64,000 bases of DNA, from assembly GCA_039583875.1 (NCBI GenBank), contig CM077161.1:63989885-64053884 (forward strand). Reading direction: 5' to 3'. This document shows positions 11,576 to 23,790 of the stretch, piece by piece. The DNA comes from Platanthera guangdongensis. Taxonomy: Eukaryota; Streptophyta; Magnoliopsida; Asparagales; Orchidaceae. The position numbers and the translations under genes were made by a program. Within the stretch, counting starts at the first letter, position 1; the number at the start of each line of letters is the position of its first letter. The notes beneath the pieces are model-generated. The model made no database searches and had not been told where the DNA came from. It was given only the letters and a program-made list of their open reading frames with translations.

Positions 11576-13200
11576 TGATGAGTATGATTATGATAGGCTT
11601 TTTACTATCATAATTGTAATCATGTCTACTATTTCCTGCCCATTTTTGTGTTGATTTCACGATAATAGTAAAGAAATTGTCGTATCATAGATAGAAGAGC
11701 GCATTTAGAAGTCTTTGACATTCCTTGTAATAAACTATTTACTGACTCTTTCATTTTTCTATTGCAGGTAATGCCAACCAATGGACCTAAAAGTCTCGGA
11801 GCAAACAGAGGAGTTCACGGAGTCAACATGGCTGATGACAGGACAAAAAATTGGTGCACACGGCCAGACACACGGCCGTGTGCCTACCCGTGTCCTATGC
11901 GCCTGGAGCTGAAGAAATTGCACGCAGGAGAGACAGACTCACACGGGTAGACCACACGCCCGTGTGCCTACCCGTGTCATATTGAACACGCCTGCCGACC
12001 AACCCGTGTCTGAAGTACACGGCCGAGCACACGACCGTGTCCATACCCGTATCATCTAACATGGCCCACTACCAGACACGCCTACTCGTGGGGAACCGCC
12101 TAGGAACCGCTTAGGAACCGTCCACACGGCCTGACAGACGGCCGTGTTGGAACCCGTGTCCGACCTGTTTGCAATGGGACTAGATATTTCCTGTAGAAAA
12201 AATTGTTTAGAACTTTTGGATCATTTCTGGATTGGAGAACTGCTGAAGGCCGAAGGGCTGCATCCAAGAGAAGGAGGATTGAAGGGTATTCTATATGTAT
12301 TTTTTTATCTAATCATTAACCCCTTTTAATCATTCCTTTCTCTTGATGATTCATCTTCAATTTTTGTTTTAATTTGCATGAACCTCTATTTGAACATTCT
12401 AGTAGTCATGTATCACTTTGTTTATGTTAAATTTGTGATATTTTATTTGTGTTCATGCTTGCAAACAAAGAGTTTAATCTTCCTTATGAATTACTTCTTT
12501 GTTTTACATAATTTGCAAATTGCTAATTTGAGAAATTGGTTCTTTGTAATGATATTTGTATATTCATATTATTTTGTTAATTCTCTTTGTAAATCAAACT
12601 CTATGATCGAGAGATATTTTGTTTGGAAAATTAGAACACGAGTAAAAGGATTCATGATAATTTAGAGATAAAATTCATGAATTTATGTAGTAATAAGGGT
12701 ACTTTACTTAATGCGAACTTGAGTGTTGTAAATTGTTCTAGAGAAAATTTACTATCTTAGGTTTCGATTTGGAATTGCTCGAGAGAGAATTTTGATGAAT
12801 ATTTAACCTTTGCATTACAACAAATTTAATAGTCTTTTCATTTCATGATCACTTAGAATTGAACTAATAAATGAATTCGTTCATGTAATCGTTTAAAAGC
12901 TTCATGTCTTTTATCATTTTTACTTCTCCAATGCTGAATCATCCAAATGGTCATAATTAGGTTAATATAGTTTAGATATCACTTTTATTTAGAGGTATGA
13001 TAATAAAGAGAGGGTGAGTACGAGTAGTTGAAATGACCCTGTGGAATACGACACGAGATGTAGATTTCTCCTATACTATGATTGATAGGTGCACTTGCCT
13101 GAATGCTAATTCAATCTAGTTTAAGCCTATCTACATAGTTGTATTAGAATGTAGAATGAAATCACATTCAATTATTACTTGTTAGCAAATCAAATCATCA
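11576..13200 (+). mobile_element. Element D: Athila-like solo LTR
   Basis: A 1625-bp segment TGATGAGTATG to AATCATCA, flanked by a perfect 5-bp TSD CTTCT (11571-11575, 13201-13205), interrupts gag of element B. Removing it and one TSD copy restores the gag frame. There is no internal coding region, so it is a solo LTR left by LTR-LTR recombination. Relation to Athila is inferred from features shared with the LTR of element E read in coding orientation: a TGATGA start, an ATCA end, GGCTGCATCC, and GATAGGTGCACTTGCCT near the end. It also carries CACGGCCGTG-type palindromes at 11865-12160. The open frames inside it are not conserved. Confidence 0.85.
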
Positions 13201-13438
13201 CTTCTACAAAGGGCTTTGAGATCCCCTAAGTCAAGCCCTTTTGTTTATAGCGGACGCTAGCTTGTCGGAGATTATCGACATGACGAAGAGATTGGAGACA
13301 GACCACTTGGGAAGTGGTAGGATACCTGCGGAGGGCATAATGGAAGCTGGCACAAGCAACAGAAGGAGGCAGGACTATAGAGGAGTAAGAGGGCATCAAA
13401 GAGGTGGAGGGCGCTTCCATCAAAATTTTAGAGTGGAG
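13201..13438 (+). pseudogene. Element B gag, second part
   Basis: Resumes the gag frame after D and runs to the E insertion. It contains the SEIIDMTKRLE segment and a basic Arg/Gly-rich stretch (GVRGHQRGGGRFH) that precedes the zinc knuckle in this clade. There is a TGA at about 13217, again explained by CGA to TGA. The left TSD of E (TGGAG) is 13434-13438. Confidence 0.82.
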
Positions 13439-14424
13439 TGATGCGCCCGCGAACAGACTCTTACTATGGTTGGTTCGGTGAGTCGATCACCGCGGGCGTG
13501 CTATAGGAGGCAAGTGCACCTATCGCAAGTAGTACTCGATATTCGGGGGAATACCGAGGCCGTATTGTTCTCGGGGTCGTGTTGACTATTCTTACTCCTC
13601 CGGGAGGACTATTATTTTACTGAAAGTAAGGTGGACGTTTTAATTAAGTAAAGACAAGAAAAGAAATAGAGCGAAAAAAAAACGATTTAGAAAAATATTC
13701 GATGAAGGGTTAACGCTCGGCATCGAATCAGATTAAGACTAAAATAATTTTTAATAATTATAGGACTTAGTTTTCAAATTAATAAAAGGCAACTTGGCCG
13801 TGGAGGTTCCACAAATGTGAGCTCACCTAGCTATAGGGATATCGCTCACACGAACGTTAAGACTATTCGACCGAACGTTAGTCCGACGAAGGATTCCTCT
13901 TAACGCCCGCTTTACGCTAAGAACCCCGCTATTGGGTAGGGAACCCAATCCGGTAGAATTACGCTTGTCCTCTCTCGAGGGTATGCACGCAACTCTATTT
14001 ACCCAGGGGTGATCTGTCCATACACACGGCCTCTCGGCTAGCTAGTGTATGGATAATCGAAATAGGGCCCACACATCGATTTGTGGTCGTACGCATCGTT
14101 AACCCGGGGTAAACCTTAAGTGCTTAAATTAAAGTGAAAATAAAGAGCTTCAATTATTACAAATCATTTTAAATGTCCCAATGCTCTTCGATGCCGAGGC
14201 TAATAACGATTAGCCACACATCGGTATGGGGACGGCTTTATAATTTAATGAGGCGCGAGTTCGAAATTAAACGCTAAATGATTATAAGAAGAGGACATAA
14301 AAAATAACAAACATTTAGAAAGCTGAAAAGTTAGCTAAAACAAGAACTCACGCACACTCCAAATTATAAATAAAACAGAAACTAAGTTACACATGAAAGA
14401 AATTTGCATAATTGAAATTGCAAG

Positions 14425-14700
14425 TCCCACTCAAACGAGTGGGGGCGGGAAATAAAAGCTGAAAATTACAAGTCCTACTCAAACGAGTAGGACTAAAATG
14501 AAAGCGAGTCATACTCAAATGAGTAGGAGAAAATAAATGCGATTACAAGTTCTACTCAAACGAGTAGGCGGGAAATAAAGTCCGTCCATTTAACTCAAGT
14601 GAGTAGGCGGAAAAATAAAGAAAGAAAATTACAACTGCTACTCAAACGAGTAGGCGGGAAATGAAAACGATGCACCATTTAACACTTAACGAGTAGGCGA
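14425..14700. repeat. Array of CTACTC...GAGTAG inverted repeats (3' LTR of E)
   Basis: Several imperfect copies of CTACTCAAACGAGTAG with 6-bp arms and a 4-nt loop, about 40-60 bp apart. The equivalent array in the other LTR is at about 24775-25050. Confidence 0.85.
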
Positions 14701-15650
14701 AAATAAATGCACACAAACACACACACTCTATAGGAATTGAAAGAAAGCAATAAAACTATCTCCTACACACACGCACTCTACATAATTAAAGAAAACGATA
14801 AAATAAAGCATGAAAATTAAAGCATGAAAAACTAACACCTATACTCACACACTCTACATAATTTGAACAAAGCATCAAAACATTATTTTCATACACTCAC
14901 ACACAAATTAAAATCAAAATGAAAGTTACCTAAAAATTAAAACATTTACTTTTTCATGCTTAGGTTTTGCCAAAAACAAATAAAAAGAACAAAATAAAAT
15001 TTTTAGAGAACAAAAGTTTTTTCAAAACAAATTAAAAACCAAAGTTCTTGGAAAATTAAAATTACAAGATTTTCATTCTTATGTTTTCATAAAAGTGATA
15101 AAAAGGTGAAAAAGGAAATGAAAAGAACAAAAAGATGTTTTACAATCCTACAAAAAAAACTAAGAAAAGAAAATAAAATTCACTTTCAAATCTCTTTTAT
15201 AAATACATAAGTATGAAATAATTAAAAAAAACATTAAGGAAGAACATGTTGAAGATGAGATAACCACATCATACCATGCTTGGAAATGAAATCTACTACA
15301 AAACCTATCATGAAGACAAGTTAAAAACATGACTATTAAACATGTTACACTCATACACACACACACACTTTTCATAAAGAGAAAAACAAAGGTGAAATTA
15401 AGGATAAAATGAGAAGAAAAGTGGGCACATGAGTTCATTCCAAAGCCAAATAAGAAGAGAAAAGCTAACATTTTTATTGATTAAAGGAAACTATTACAAA
15501 GCTATTACAAAGCTAAAAGATAAAGCAAAGCAAAACATGAAAGGAAGGGGAGAGAAATCTCCTTACATAGCACTAGAATCACGGATGCAGCCCTCAAAAA
15601 CACACTAAAGTGGCTCAAAAATGTGAACCCTTGGACCTTACAGAAATGGG

Positions 15651-15660
15651 CAATTTATAG
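15651..15660 (-). promoter_or_regulatory. TATA-like box in E 3' LTR
   Basis: The minus strand reads CTATAAATTG; the functional counterpart in the 5' LTR is 26004-26013. Confidence 0.5.
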
Positions 15661-16392
15661 GCAAAAAATTCTAAGTACACGCCCTCTGACACGGGCGTGT
15701 CGGGGGGCGTGTCACTACTATTCATGATGGCAGCCGACGATTTGACAGGAAAGTTAACTTCGGGCTGAGTTCGAGGATGTCACGCCCCAGGTCACAGGCG
15801 TGACGCTGGGCGTGTCGGGGAGGTAGAACCGGGCGCGGGTTACGTCAAAAGTCTTCGGCAGCATCTTGTCGGGACAGTTGGTGAAGTCACGCCCTAGGTC
15901 ACGGGCGTGACGCTGGGCGTGTCAGTTGGTGTCGACACTCGACAATCGTCGAGCGGAAAGTGTCGAGTTGAAATCATCCAGCAAAGCTTGAGTCACGCCC
16001 TAGGTCACGGGCGTGACTCTGGGCGTGTCGCGGGTTCGACGATCGTCGAACTGAATTCGTCGATTGGAGTGGACACGGGCTTGTGTCACGCCCCGTGTCA
16101 GGTGACACGGGCGTGACTCCAGGCGTGACAAGCTTTTTACTTCAGAAATTTGCAACTTTACGGGATTTTGAGCTGTCACGCCCTGGTCACGGGCGTGATC
16201 TAAATGACACGGGCGTGTACTGCCCAATTTTGGCAGATTTTGGAATTTTTCTGAAAAATAAAATAAAACAAGTTAGTAGTAAATTTACAAGAATAGGAGC
16301 ATTTTATTGAACAAAAATAAGTAAAAACGACGAAAATAAATGAAAACAACTAAATTAATGTGCACAAAAATATGTATATTTACAATTCATCA

Positions 16393-16410
16393 AATACCCC
16401 CATACTTAAG
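16393..16410 (-). other. Polypurine tract of element E
   Basis: The minus strand reads CTTAAGTATGGGGGTATT and abuts the 3' LTR. The same 18 bases recur at 18117-18134. Confidence 0.85.
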
Positions 16411-17769
16411 CTTTTGCTATTCCAGGGCAAAAGTTTGAGGTGAATTTATAAGGAATAGAAAAAAACTCTAAGTTTAGCTACCGCTTAATCAATTATAAGA
16501 GAGATCGAAATAAATATACGTGGTGTAAGAGTTAAGTCCTAAAATTATGTAGATGATTTAAATAGCGCAAAAGTTTTGGCCAAAAGACTTCTTGATGTAA
16601 TCAAATAGAAGGCAATATTTGTAATGGTTAGATTAACGAAAATAGTTTGGAATTATATGAACTCTAGCTTATAGGAGTGTTACTGGAAATAATACAATTT
16701 ACTAATTATGCTCTCAAATAGATTTTTGAATTAATTCTAGAATCGTGTAATTGGCTAAGGGGGTAGTGAGTTTATGAAGAGGGTTTTGATTTTGAGGTGA
16801 GGTAATTTTTTCTCGAACCTCCATTTTTTTTCTTTTGGATTATTAGGAAAACGAAATCTTATTTTCCTAATATGATTTTCGTTTTTCAACTTCATAAGAA
16901 TAAAATTAACCCAATGTATATTTGTAGGAGTAATGAATTTTATCCTCTTACTCCATATATAATCTTTTAAAATTATTGGGTGTTTATGTTTACGGAACGA
17001 AATCTTATTCCCATTGACATAGGATCTTTTAAGGATAGAAAGTTTTACATGCCAAGTAGGTCATGATAAGGTAAGTGGAGAAAGGAAAACTAGATTTTTA
17101 ATCCTAAAAATGTTTGAGAGCAACCTTAATAATTTGTACGTTCCAGTTTTTCAGAAAGCTAAAAGTAAGTATAATTGAATTCTATAGTCGTTATTTCCTA
17201 ACATAATACACGTGCTCCTATCAATGAAAAATTAGAAGTAGTGCCTAAAACGAGTTTGCTATTTTTAACAAAGTATAATGAATTCTTTCAAACTTAACCC
17301 CGTCTATTTAAATTTTTCACTCAATAATTAACAAACGAATAGAAAACAGAGAATTAATAGTATTCACATATAAATAAACTCAAAACAGAATTTTTGGATA
17401 GCAGGAAAGTTTAAGGATGGAATGTTTGATTTATTTGTTTCAAAACATTTTTTTGATTTTTATAGTTTTTATCATCATCATTTTTTTTGTTTTTTCATTT
17501 ATGATCTTTTTTTTGTTTTTCTCAATTTTTTGAATTTTTTGAACTATTATCTTTTTTGGTTTTTTAAGTTTATGTCATTAATATATAAATAAAAAGTTTT
17601 TTTTTGTTTGTATTTTTTTAAGAAAATTTTCATTTTATTTACAAAGATTTGGAGAAAAAGAAAAGTTATTTACAAGAATGAGAGGCAAGCGGAAGGGAGA
17701 GAGAGAAGATTATTTACATAAAAATATTTACAAAGAAAAATATTTACAAAGTGAAACTAAATATTATTT

Positions 17770-18055
17770 TTTTTGTTTTTTTTAATTTTTTTTGTTTTTT
17801 TTTTAATTTTTTTTTTGTTTTTGTTTGTTTTTTTTTGTTTTATTTTACAATTTTTTTGGAGTTTTTGGAAAAAAGAAAGAAAAAGAAAACTAAAATTTTT
17901 TTTGGATTTTTCATTTTTAATTTTTTTGTTTTTGTTTGTTTTTTTTGTTTTATTTTACAATGTTTTTGGAGTTTTTGGAAAAAAGAAAGAAAAAGAAAAC
18001 TAAAATTTTTTTTGGATTTTTCATTTTAAGATTTTTTTGTTTTTGTTTTGTTGTT
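17770..18055. repeat. T-rich tandem duplication
   Basis: Two copies of a block of roughly 120 bp are recognisable by GTTTTTGGAAAAAAGAAAG followed by TAAAA and GGATTTTTCATTTT, in poly-T context. Replication slippage is the likely origin. Confidence 0.75.
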
Positions 18056-18116
18056 ATATGTATTTTTTGTATTTTTGAAATGCAGAAAAATTGAAGTGCA
18101 GAAAGCAAAGCACGAA

Positions 18117-18134
18117 AATACCCCCATACTTAAG
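18117..18134 (-). other. Internal polypurine-tract duplicate in element E
   Basis: Identical to 16393-16410. On the plus strand it is followed by an AACATTG...CAATGTT hairpin at 18138-18158. It lies just downstream of integrase. Confidence 0.65.
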
Positions 18135-18366
18135 TCCAACATTGTCCCCAATGTTGTAACGTAAGTATGCAGAATAAGAGGAAAAAACAATATATACAAT
18201 ATATAAAGAGAAGGGGGGGTTGGAAACTTCCCTGAAACGCGTAGGGGGAGGCCGATCAGAAACCCTGCGTTTATTAGAAAAAGCAGCAAAGATAATAAGG
18301 AAAGTGCAAAAAAGATAAGCGAGGGGTGCCTCCCAGGAGCGCTTTGTTTATAGTCGTGTAGCTTGA

Positions 18367-19630
18367 CTATTTTGGCGGGTTTATAATGTGGAGGAAAGTT
18401 ATGGTTTCGCTAAAACTGATCACTGGATTGCCTGCTATATAAGACTTTAACCGATGACCGTTTACTTTAAACGAACCTTTTTCCGGGTGGGAGACGAGTA
18501 CGATCCCATATGGAAAAACTTCTTCAACTAGGAAGGGACCGGACCATCTAGATTTTAGTTTACCCGAAAAAAGCCTAAGACGTGAATTGTAACGAAGGAC
18601 AAGATCGCCCGGAGAAAATAATTTTTGGGACTTGATTTTTCGATCGTGATATAACTTAGAGCGCTTCTTATAGAATTTATTGCTCTCGTAAGCGTTCGCA
18701 CGCCATTCATCGAGCTCGTTTAGTTGCAGTTTTCTATTCTGAGCGGCTAAGTTGGAGTGGAGGTTTAAGTGTTTTAAAGCCCAAAGAGCGCGATGCTCTA
18801 ATTCTACGGGTAAATGACACGCTTTGCCGTAGACTAACCGGAATGGCGTACAACCAATTGTGGTTTTGTTTGTCGTCCGATACGTCCACAACGCATCGAC
18901 GAGTTTAACGAACCAATCTTTCCTATTTAGTGAAACGGTTTTTTCTAAAATTCGCTTAATCTCTCGATTTCCTACCTCAACTTGGCCACTTGTTTGTGGG
19001 TGGTAGGGGGGTGGCAAGCTTGTGCGTGACTCCGTATTTAGCTAACGTCTTAGCCATAAGAGCGTTACAGAAATGCGTTCCCCTATCACTAACAATTGCG
19101 CGAGGCGTGCCGAAGCGAGAAAATAGTTTTTTAAGAAATGTAACGACGACTCGCGCATCGTTGGTGGGGAGAGCTTGCGCTTCTGCTCACCTCGATACGT
19201 AGTCGACCGTCACTAAAATATACATATTTTTGAAAGATGGAGGTAGGGGGCCAACAAAATCTATGCCCCACAAATCGAAGACTTCGCACTCTAAAAACAT
19301 GTTTTTGGGCATCTCGTCGCGACGAGAGATGTTACCCGACCACTGACAGCTATCGCATGCGCGCACAAAATTATGCGCGTCTTTGAAGAGAGTGGGCCAA
19401 AAGTAGCCCGCCTCTAGCGCCTTCCGAGCGGTCCGGTTGGCATGATAATGCCCACCGGCTGGACCCTCGTGGCAGTGCTTAAGAATTTGCAAGCACTCCA
19501 CACCCGCAACGCATCTTCGGACCGCTTGGTCCGCGCAGATACGAAAAAGAAATGAGTCCTCACAAAAGAAATTTTTCAAGTCAGAAAAGAATTTCTTCTT
19601 TTGATGACTTGAAAACTCTTTTGGAAGCAC
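18367..19630 (-). pseudogene. Element E integrase
   Basis: The zinc-binding HHCC domain (HCHEGPAGGHYHANRT then CDSCQ) and the start of the rve core (GIDFVGPLP, first Asp) lie at 19630-19187. A TGA at 19187-19189 replaces the usual tryptophan of this position. The next part holds IVSDRGTHF (second Asp). A run of six C at about 19010-19015, one more than the frame needs, shifts the frame. From 19017 the [10 protein letters not shown] segment supplies the catalytic Glu, and the C-terminal domain runs to 18367 ([16 protein letters not shown]). Function if intact: insertion of element cDNA. No chromodomain, as expected for Athila. Confidence 0.9.
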
Positions 19631-19852
19631 CCGCGCTACTAAGTAATTTGCAAAATCTGCGAACCAAGGCGGAGATGATGAAGAACTATGAATGGCAAGG
19701 AGGCGTTCCTCGGGGAATCTGTCATTTATTTCAGATTCGACGAGCGCTTCCGCACCCGAATTTTCTAAACGGGAGAGGTGGTCTGCCGCTAGATTTTCCG
19801 CTCCCCGCTTATCTCAGATCTCCAAATCAAACTCTTGTAGGAGGAGAATCCA

Positions 19853-21250
19853 TCAAAGAAGGCGGGGCTTCGCATCATTTTTAGCTAATAAATATTTAAG
19901 CGCGGAGTGATCGGTAAAAACGATAACTTTAGATAGCGTTATATACGAGCGAAACTTATCAAAAGCGAAAACAACGGCTAAGAATTCCTTTTCCGTTGTC
20001 GTGTAATTTACTTGTGCGGAAGTGAGCGTCTTGCTAGCGTAATAAATAGGATGAAAATGTTTTTCTATGCGTTGGCCAAGAACGGCACCTAAGGCAATAT
20101 CACTAGCGTCACACATAATTTCGAACGGAAGGGACCAATTAGGGGCCACTAAAATTGGTGAAGTGATAAGTTTTTGTTTTACTATATTAAAGGCGGACTC
20201 GCATTCGCTACTAAAGATGAAACATGATTCCTTTTCCAAGAGGTTAGTAAGCGGCTTTGTTATTTTGGAAAAGTCTTGAATGAAGCGTCGATAAAAGCCC
20301 GCATGGCCTAAGAAACTCCTAATAGATTTTACGTTTGTTGGTTGCGGAAGTTTTTCTATGATTTCTATCTTGGCCTTATCCACCTCTATCCCCTTAGACG
20401 AAATCATATGGTCGAGGACCAAACCTCCTCGAACCATAAAGTTGTATTTTTCCCAATTTAATACAAGGCTTGTGTCCTCGCACCGTTGAAGGACACGATC
20501 TAAATTGTGAAGGCAATCGGGAAAAGAGCGTCCGAAAACAGAAAAGTCATCCATAAAGACTTCCATAATGTCTTCTACTAGCTCGCCAAAGATCGCTAGC
20601 ATACATCTTTGGAATGTAGCCGGCGCATTGCAGAGTCCAAATGGCATTCTTCGATAGGCAAAGGTGCCAAACAGACAAGTAAAAGTTGTTTTCTCTTGAT
20701 CATCGGGCGAAATGGGGATTTGGAAAAACCCCGATAAACCATCAAGAAAACAATAATACGGATGACCGGATAAACACTCTATAATCTGTTCCAGAAAAGG
20801 CAGAGGGAAATGGTCCTTGCGGGTGGCATCATTAAGTTTTCTATAATCGATGCACACTCGCCAACCTGTAACAGTACGAGTTGGGACGAGCTCGTTATGC
20901 TCATTCGCCACTACGGTAAGACCGCCCTTCTTGGGCACGACATGTACGGGACTAACCCATGCACTGTCCGAAATAGGGTAGATAATCCCCGCATCTAATA
21001 ACTTAATAATTTCGGCTTTAATGACGTCTTTCATGTTTGTGTTAAGACAACGCTGCGGCTGAATCGTTTTGCGGCAATTATCGTTAAGAAATATCTTATG
21101 GGTGCAAAAGGAGGGGCTAATCCCCTTTAAGTCAGAGATTTGCCACGCAATTGCGTGGCGATGGTTAAATAAAACTTCCAATAAATCGGAAGTCTCCGAA
21201 TCACTCAAGTCCGACGAAATAATAACGGGAAGTGTATCACCTTTTCCCAA
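19853..21250 (-). pseudogene. Element E reverse transcriptase and RNase H
   Basis: RT contains WVSPVHVVPKKGG, WRVCIDYRKLN, FLDGLSGFFQIPI, FGLCNAPATFQRCM and the catalytic FMDD motif. The first catalytic-region motif reads LDGLSG, where D-G-Y-S-G is usual. RNase H follows (MCDASDIALGAVLGQ, TTTEKEFLAVVFA, FTDHSALKYL). The frame ends at a TGA at 19853-19855 and meets another at 19814-19816; both are explained by CGA to TGA. Upstream it is in frame with the protease apart from a TAA at 21305-21307. Confidence 0.92.
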
Positions 21251-21304
21251 AAATGCGTATTTGAGCGATGCGGGTAAGGGTTTGAGGTCTAGGATGGGCG
21301 GTTC

Positions 21305-22026
21305 TTATAGGGAGGTTTTAATTCCTATGTCTTTCTTACCAATTGGTTCGAAAGTCAAGTCTAAAGAAGTATCCTCATCGTATTTAAAATTTTCGAGCGC
21401 ATAAATATTGTCGTTTAAAAATACGGACTCGAAAACAGGAGAAGAACGATCTACAAAAAAGGTATCTAAAGAATAGCAGAAATCGTCGCTCGATGACAAA
21501 TTGTCCATCGAGGGATTAATAGAGAAAGTAACCTGATCATCGCCTACTCGGAGGTGAAGACTACCATTACTAACATCTATTAGTGCGCGGGAGGTGGCGA
21601 GAAAATGGCGACCGAGTATTATTGGTACCTCGGCGTCCTCCTCGATGTCTAAGATAACGAAGTCTACCGGGAAGGTAAACTTGTCTACTCGGACAAGGAT
21701 GTCCTCCACAACCCCGATAGGGAACTTAACCGAGCGATCCGCTAATTGGATGTGCATATTTGTGGACTAGGAGTACCCAAACCTAAATGCGAAAAGAGCG
21801 AGAACTTCATCAGATTAATGCTAGCCCCTAAATCAGCTAAGGCGTACTTTACTAATATATCGCCAAAAAGGCATGGGATGGAAAACCGTCCCGGGTCGTT
21901 TTGTTTTGTGGGCAATTTATCAGTAAGGTCCGCCGACCAGACAGCGTTGAGAGATACATGCGAAATATCCTCTAATTTACGTTTATTAGAAAGTAATTCT
22001 TTTAAATATTTCGCATATTTGGGCAT
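21305..22026 (-). pseudogene. Element E protease region
   Basis: The Athila-type aspartic protease carries ADLGASINLM as its active-site segment (22026-21742 frame). Its C-terminal part continues in another frame from 21757 (QLADRSVKFPIGVVEDI, VPIILGRHFLATSRALID). The change of frame near 21755-21770 marks a frameshift. Upstream, a TAA at 22096-22098 separates it from gag in the same frame. The protein would cleave the Gag-Pol polyprotein. Confidence 0.88.
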
Positions 22027-22095
22027 TTGCGAGATAGCCTCGCAAAAAGGAACATTAATGTGAATTTGTTTTAATAATAAAATAAATTTTTCATA

Positions 22096-23634
22096 TTACG
22101 CGTCCTGACGCACGTTATCTAAATTATGCAGATATGGAAGGGCCTTGTTTAAAATAATTTTTTCTTTTAAAATCGGTAAAGGCGGCGTAAGCGAAGAAAG
22201 GGGAAGAGGGGTCGGAGGTGAAATATGTACCTGAGGGTCGGTCCGTTTTGGATCGACCACCTCCTTTCCGCTACGGAGGGTTATAGCGTTGGCGTTCTCC
22301 CGCGGATTGGGCTCTGTGTTTCCCGGCAGTGCCCTGAGCGCGCGCTCGGACTTCATCCTCGCCAGCTGTCCAACTTGTTGTTCGAGAGTTTTTAGCGATC
22401 CGGTGATGTTCCGGATATTTGACTCGTTGGATGCAATATACTTCGAAAAATTTTCCTCCATCAGGGAGGGTTTTGGAAGAGGAGGAGGAGGCAGAAATCC
22501 GGGCGCATAAGAAATAGGGGGGAGCTGAGCATTATTCAGGTTGCTCCAAGAGAAATTGGTGTGATTCCTCCAACCCGGATTATAGTTATTACTATAAGGG
22601 TTGTTGTTGGGGTTGAAGGAAGGACGACACGAATTTCCAAAGAAATCCACGAACTCTTCAGCCACGCAGACGTTAGGGGGAATAAAACAAGGCGGAGTGG
22701 AGGAGGCAACAGACATATCCGCCACCTGCTTTGTTAACCTTTCAACTTGAAGGGTTAAGAGAGCAGTGGCATCCACTTCAAAAAGACCAGCCGCCGGCTT
22801 TGGGCGTCCCCGCGGGACGTTCCATTGATAAGCATTCATAGCCATCTCTTCGAATAAAGCCTGGGCGGCCTCGGGGGTTTTGTTGTTTAGCGTACCCCCG
22901 ACAGCCGCGTCAATCATTTGACGCGTCTGAATATTCAGCCCATTATAAAAAATTAGAACTTGCAACCACGTTGGCAGCGCGTGGTGTGGGCACCGGCGGA
23001 GGAATTCCTTAAACCATTCCCAAGTCTCGTATAGAGACTCAGGATCGTTTTGCACAAACGAAGAAATGTCCGCCCGCAACTTTGCAGTTTTTGCGGGCGG
23101 AAAGTACTTCGTTAGGAACCGTTCCGTCAACTCAGCCCATGTGGTGATACATCCTCGCGGGAGGGCATTCAACCATGCCTTGGCTTTGGACTTAAGGGAA
23201 AAAGGAAATAAGCGCAAGTGAATGGCGTCATCAGTGACGCCATTAATCTTGAAGGTGTCGTATATCTCCAAGAAATTGGACAAGTGGACATTCGGGTCCT
23301 CATCCGACATTCCATCGAACTGCACGGCGTTTTGGACCATTTGAATGACACTCGACTTTATTTCAAAATTATTATTCGCCATCGCAGGGCGAACAATACT
23401 CGACCCAGTATCATCCAGGTTAGGCCGGGGGTAATAAGACATAGTACGCTCGGCCACCGGGGCAGGGTTAGGCGCGGCCAAAACTACAACATAGGGCTCT
23501 CCGATAGATTCTTCGGGGTCTAAAGAAGGAATTCGGCGTTGAGATAGAATACGCGCAAGAGAGCATTCGATCTCAGGGTCGAAGTCAAAATCTTCAGACT
23601 CGGAGGGTTGTCCACGGGTCATACACCCAAACAA
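22096..23634 (-). pseudogene. Element E gag
   Basis: 512 codons from the ATG at 23634. The Athila gag domain spans residues about 90-270, with NFEIKSSVIQMVQNAVQF, GVTDDAIHLRLFPFSL, WAELTERFLTKYFPP and FYNGLN. A proline-rich region and a segment QQVGQLARMKSER (probable coiled coil) follow, then NANAITLRSGK, a motif conserved in this family. No zinc knuckle is evident, as is usual for Athila. The frame is closed at 22096 by TAA; the continuing residues resemble the protease-linker of the family. It is intact over its full gag length. Confidence 0.9.
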
Positions 23635-23766
23635 AAATAAAACAAAATAAACACTATTTTTTGTTTTTGATTTTATTTAAAATAAAGTTTTTAGTTTTTT
23701 TTTTAGTTTATAGAAAATAAGTAAAAGTAATAGACTCCGGAATTCGAAATAGCAACTCGAAGAGAT

Positions 23767-23784
23767 TCCCCGACAACGACGCCA
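23767..23784 (-). other. Primer binding site of element E (tRNA-Asp)
   Basis: The minus strand reads TGGCGTCGTTGTCGGGGA. It differs by only a few bases from the tRNA-Asp complement used by Athila, and starts six bases from the 5' LTR. Confidence 0.85.
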
Positions 23785-23790
23785 AAAACT

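Larger units (their letters stand above)
13439..16392 (-). repeat. Element E 3' LTR
   Basis: On the plus strand TGATGCGCCC to TTCATCA. It contains an array of CTACTC-AAAC-GAGTAG inverted repeats (about 14425-14700) and a cluster of GACACGGGCGTGTC-type repeats (about 15680-16220). Confidence 0.94.
16411..18366 (-). other. Element E 3' spacer (envelope position, no envelope frame)
   Basis: Nearly 2 kb of AT-rich DNA between integrase and the polypurine tract. The low-complexity T-rich open frames at 17751-18029 are not coding. It holds a tandem duplication (17770-18055) and a second polypurine tract (18117-18134). Confidence 0.75.

Noticed and set aside
17751..18029. Phe/Lys-rich open frame of 92 codons
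   Set aside because: Produced by poly-T low complexity and a tandem duplication; no conserved protein.
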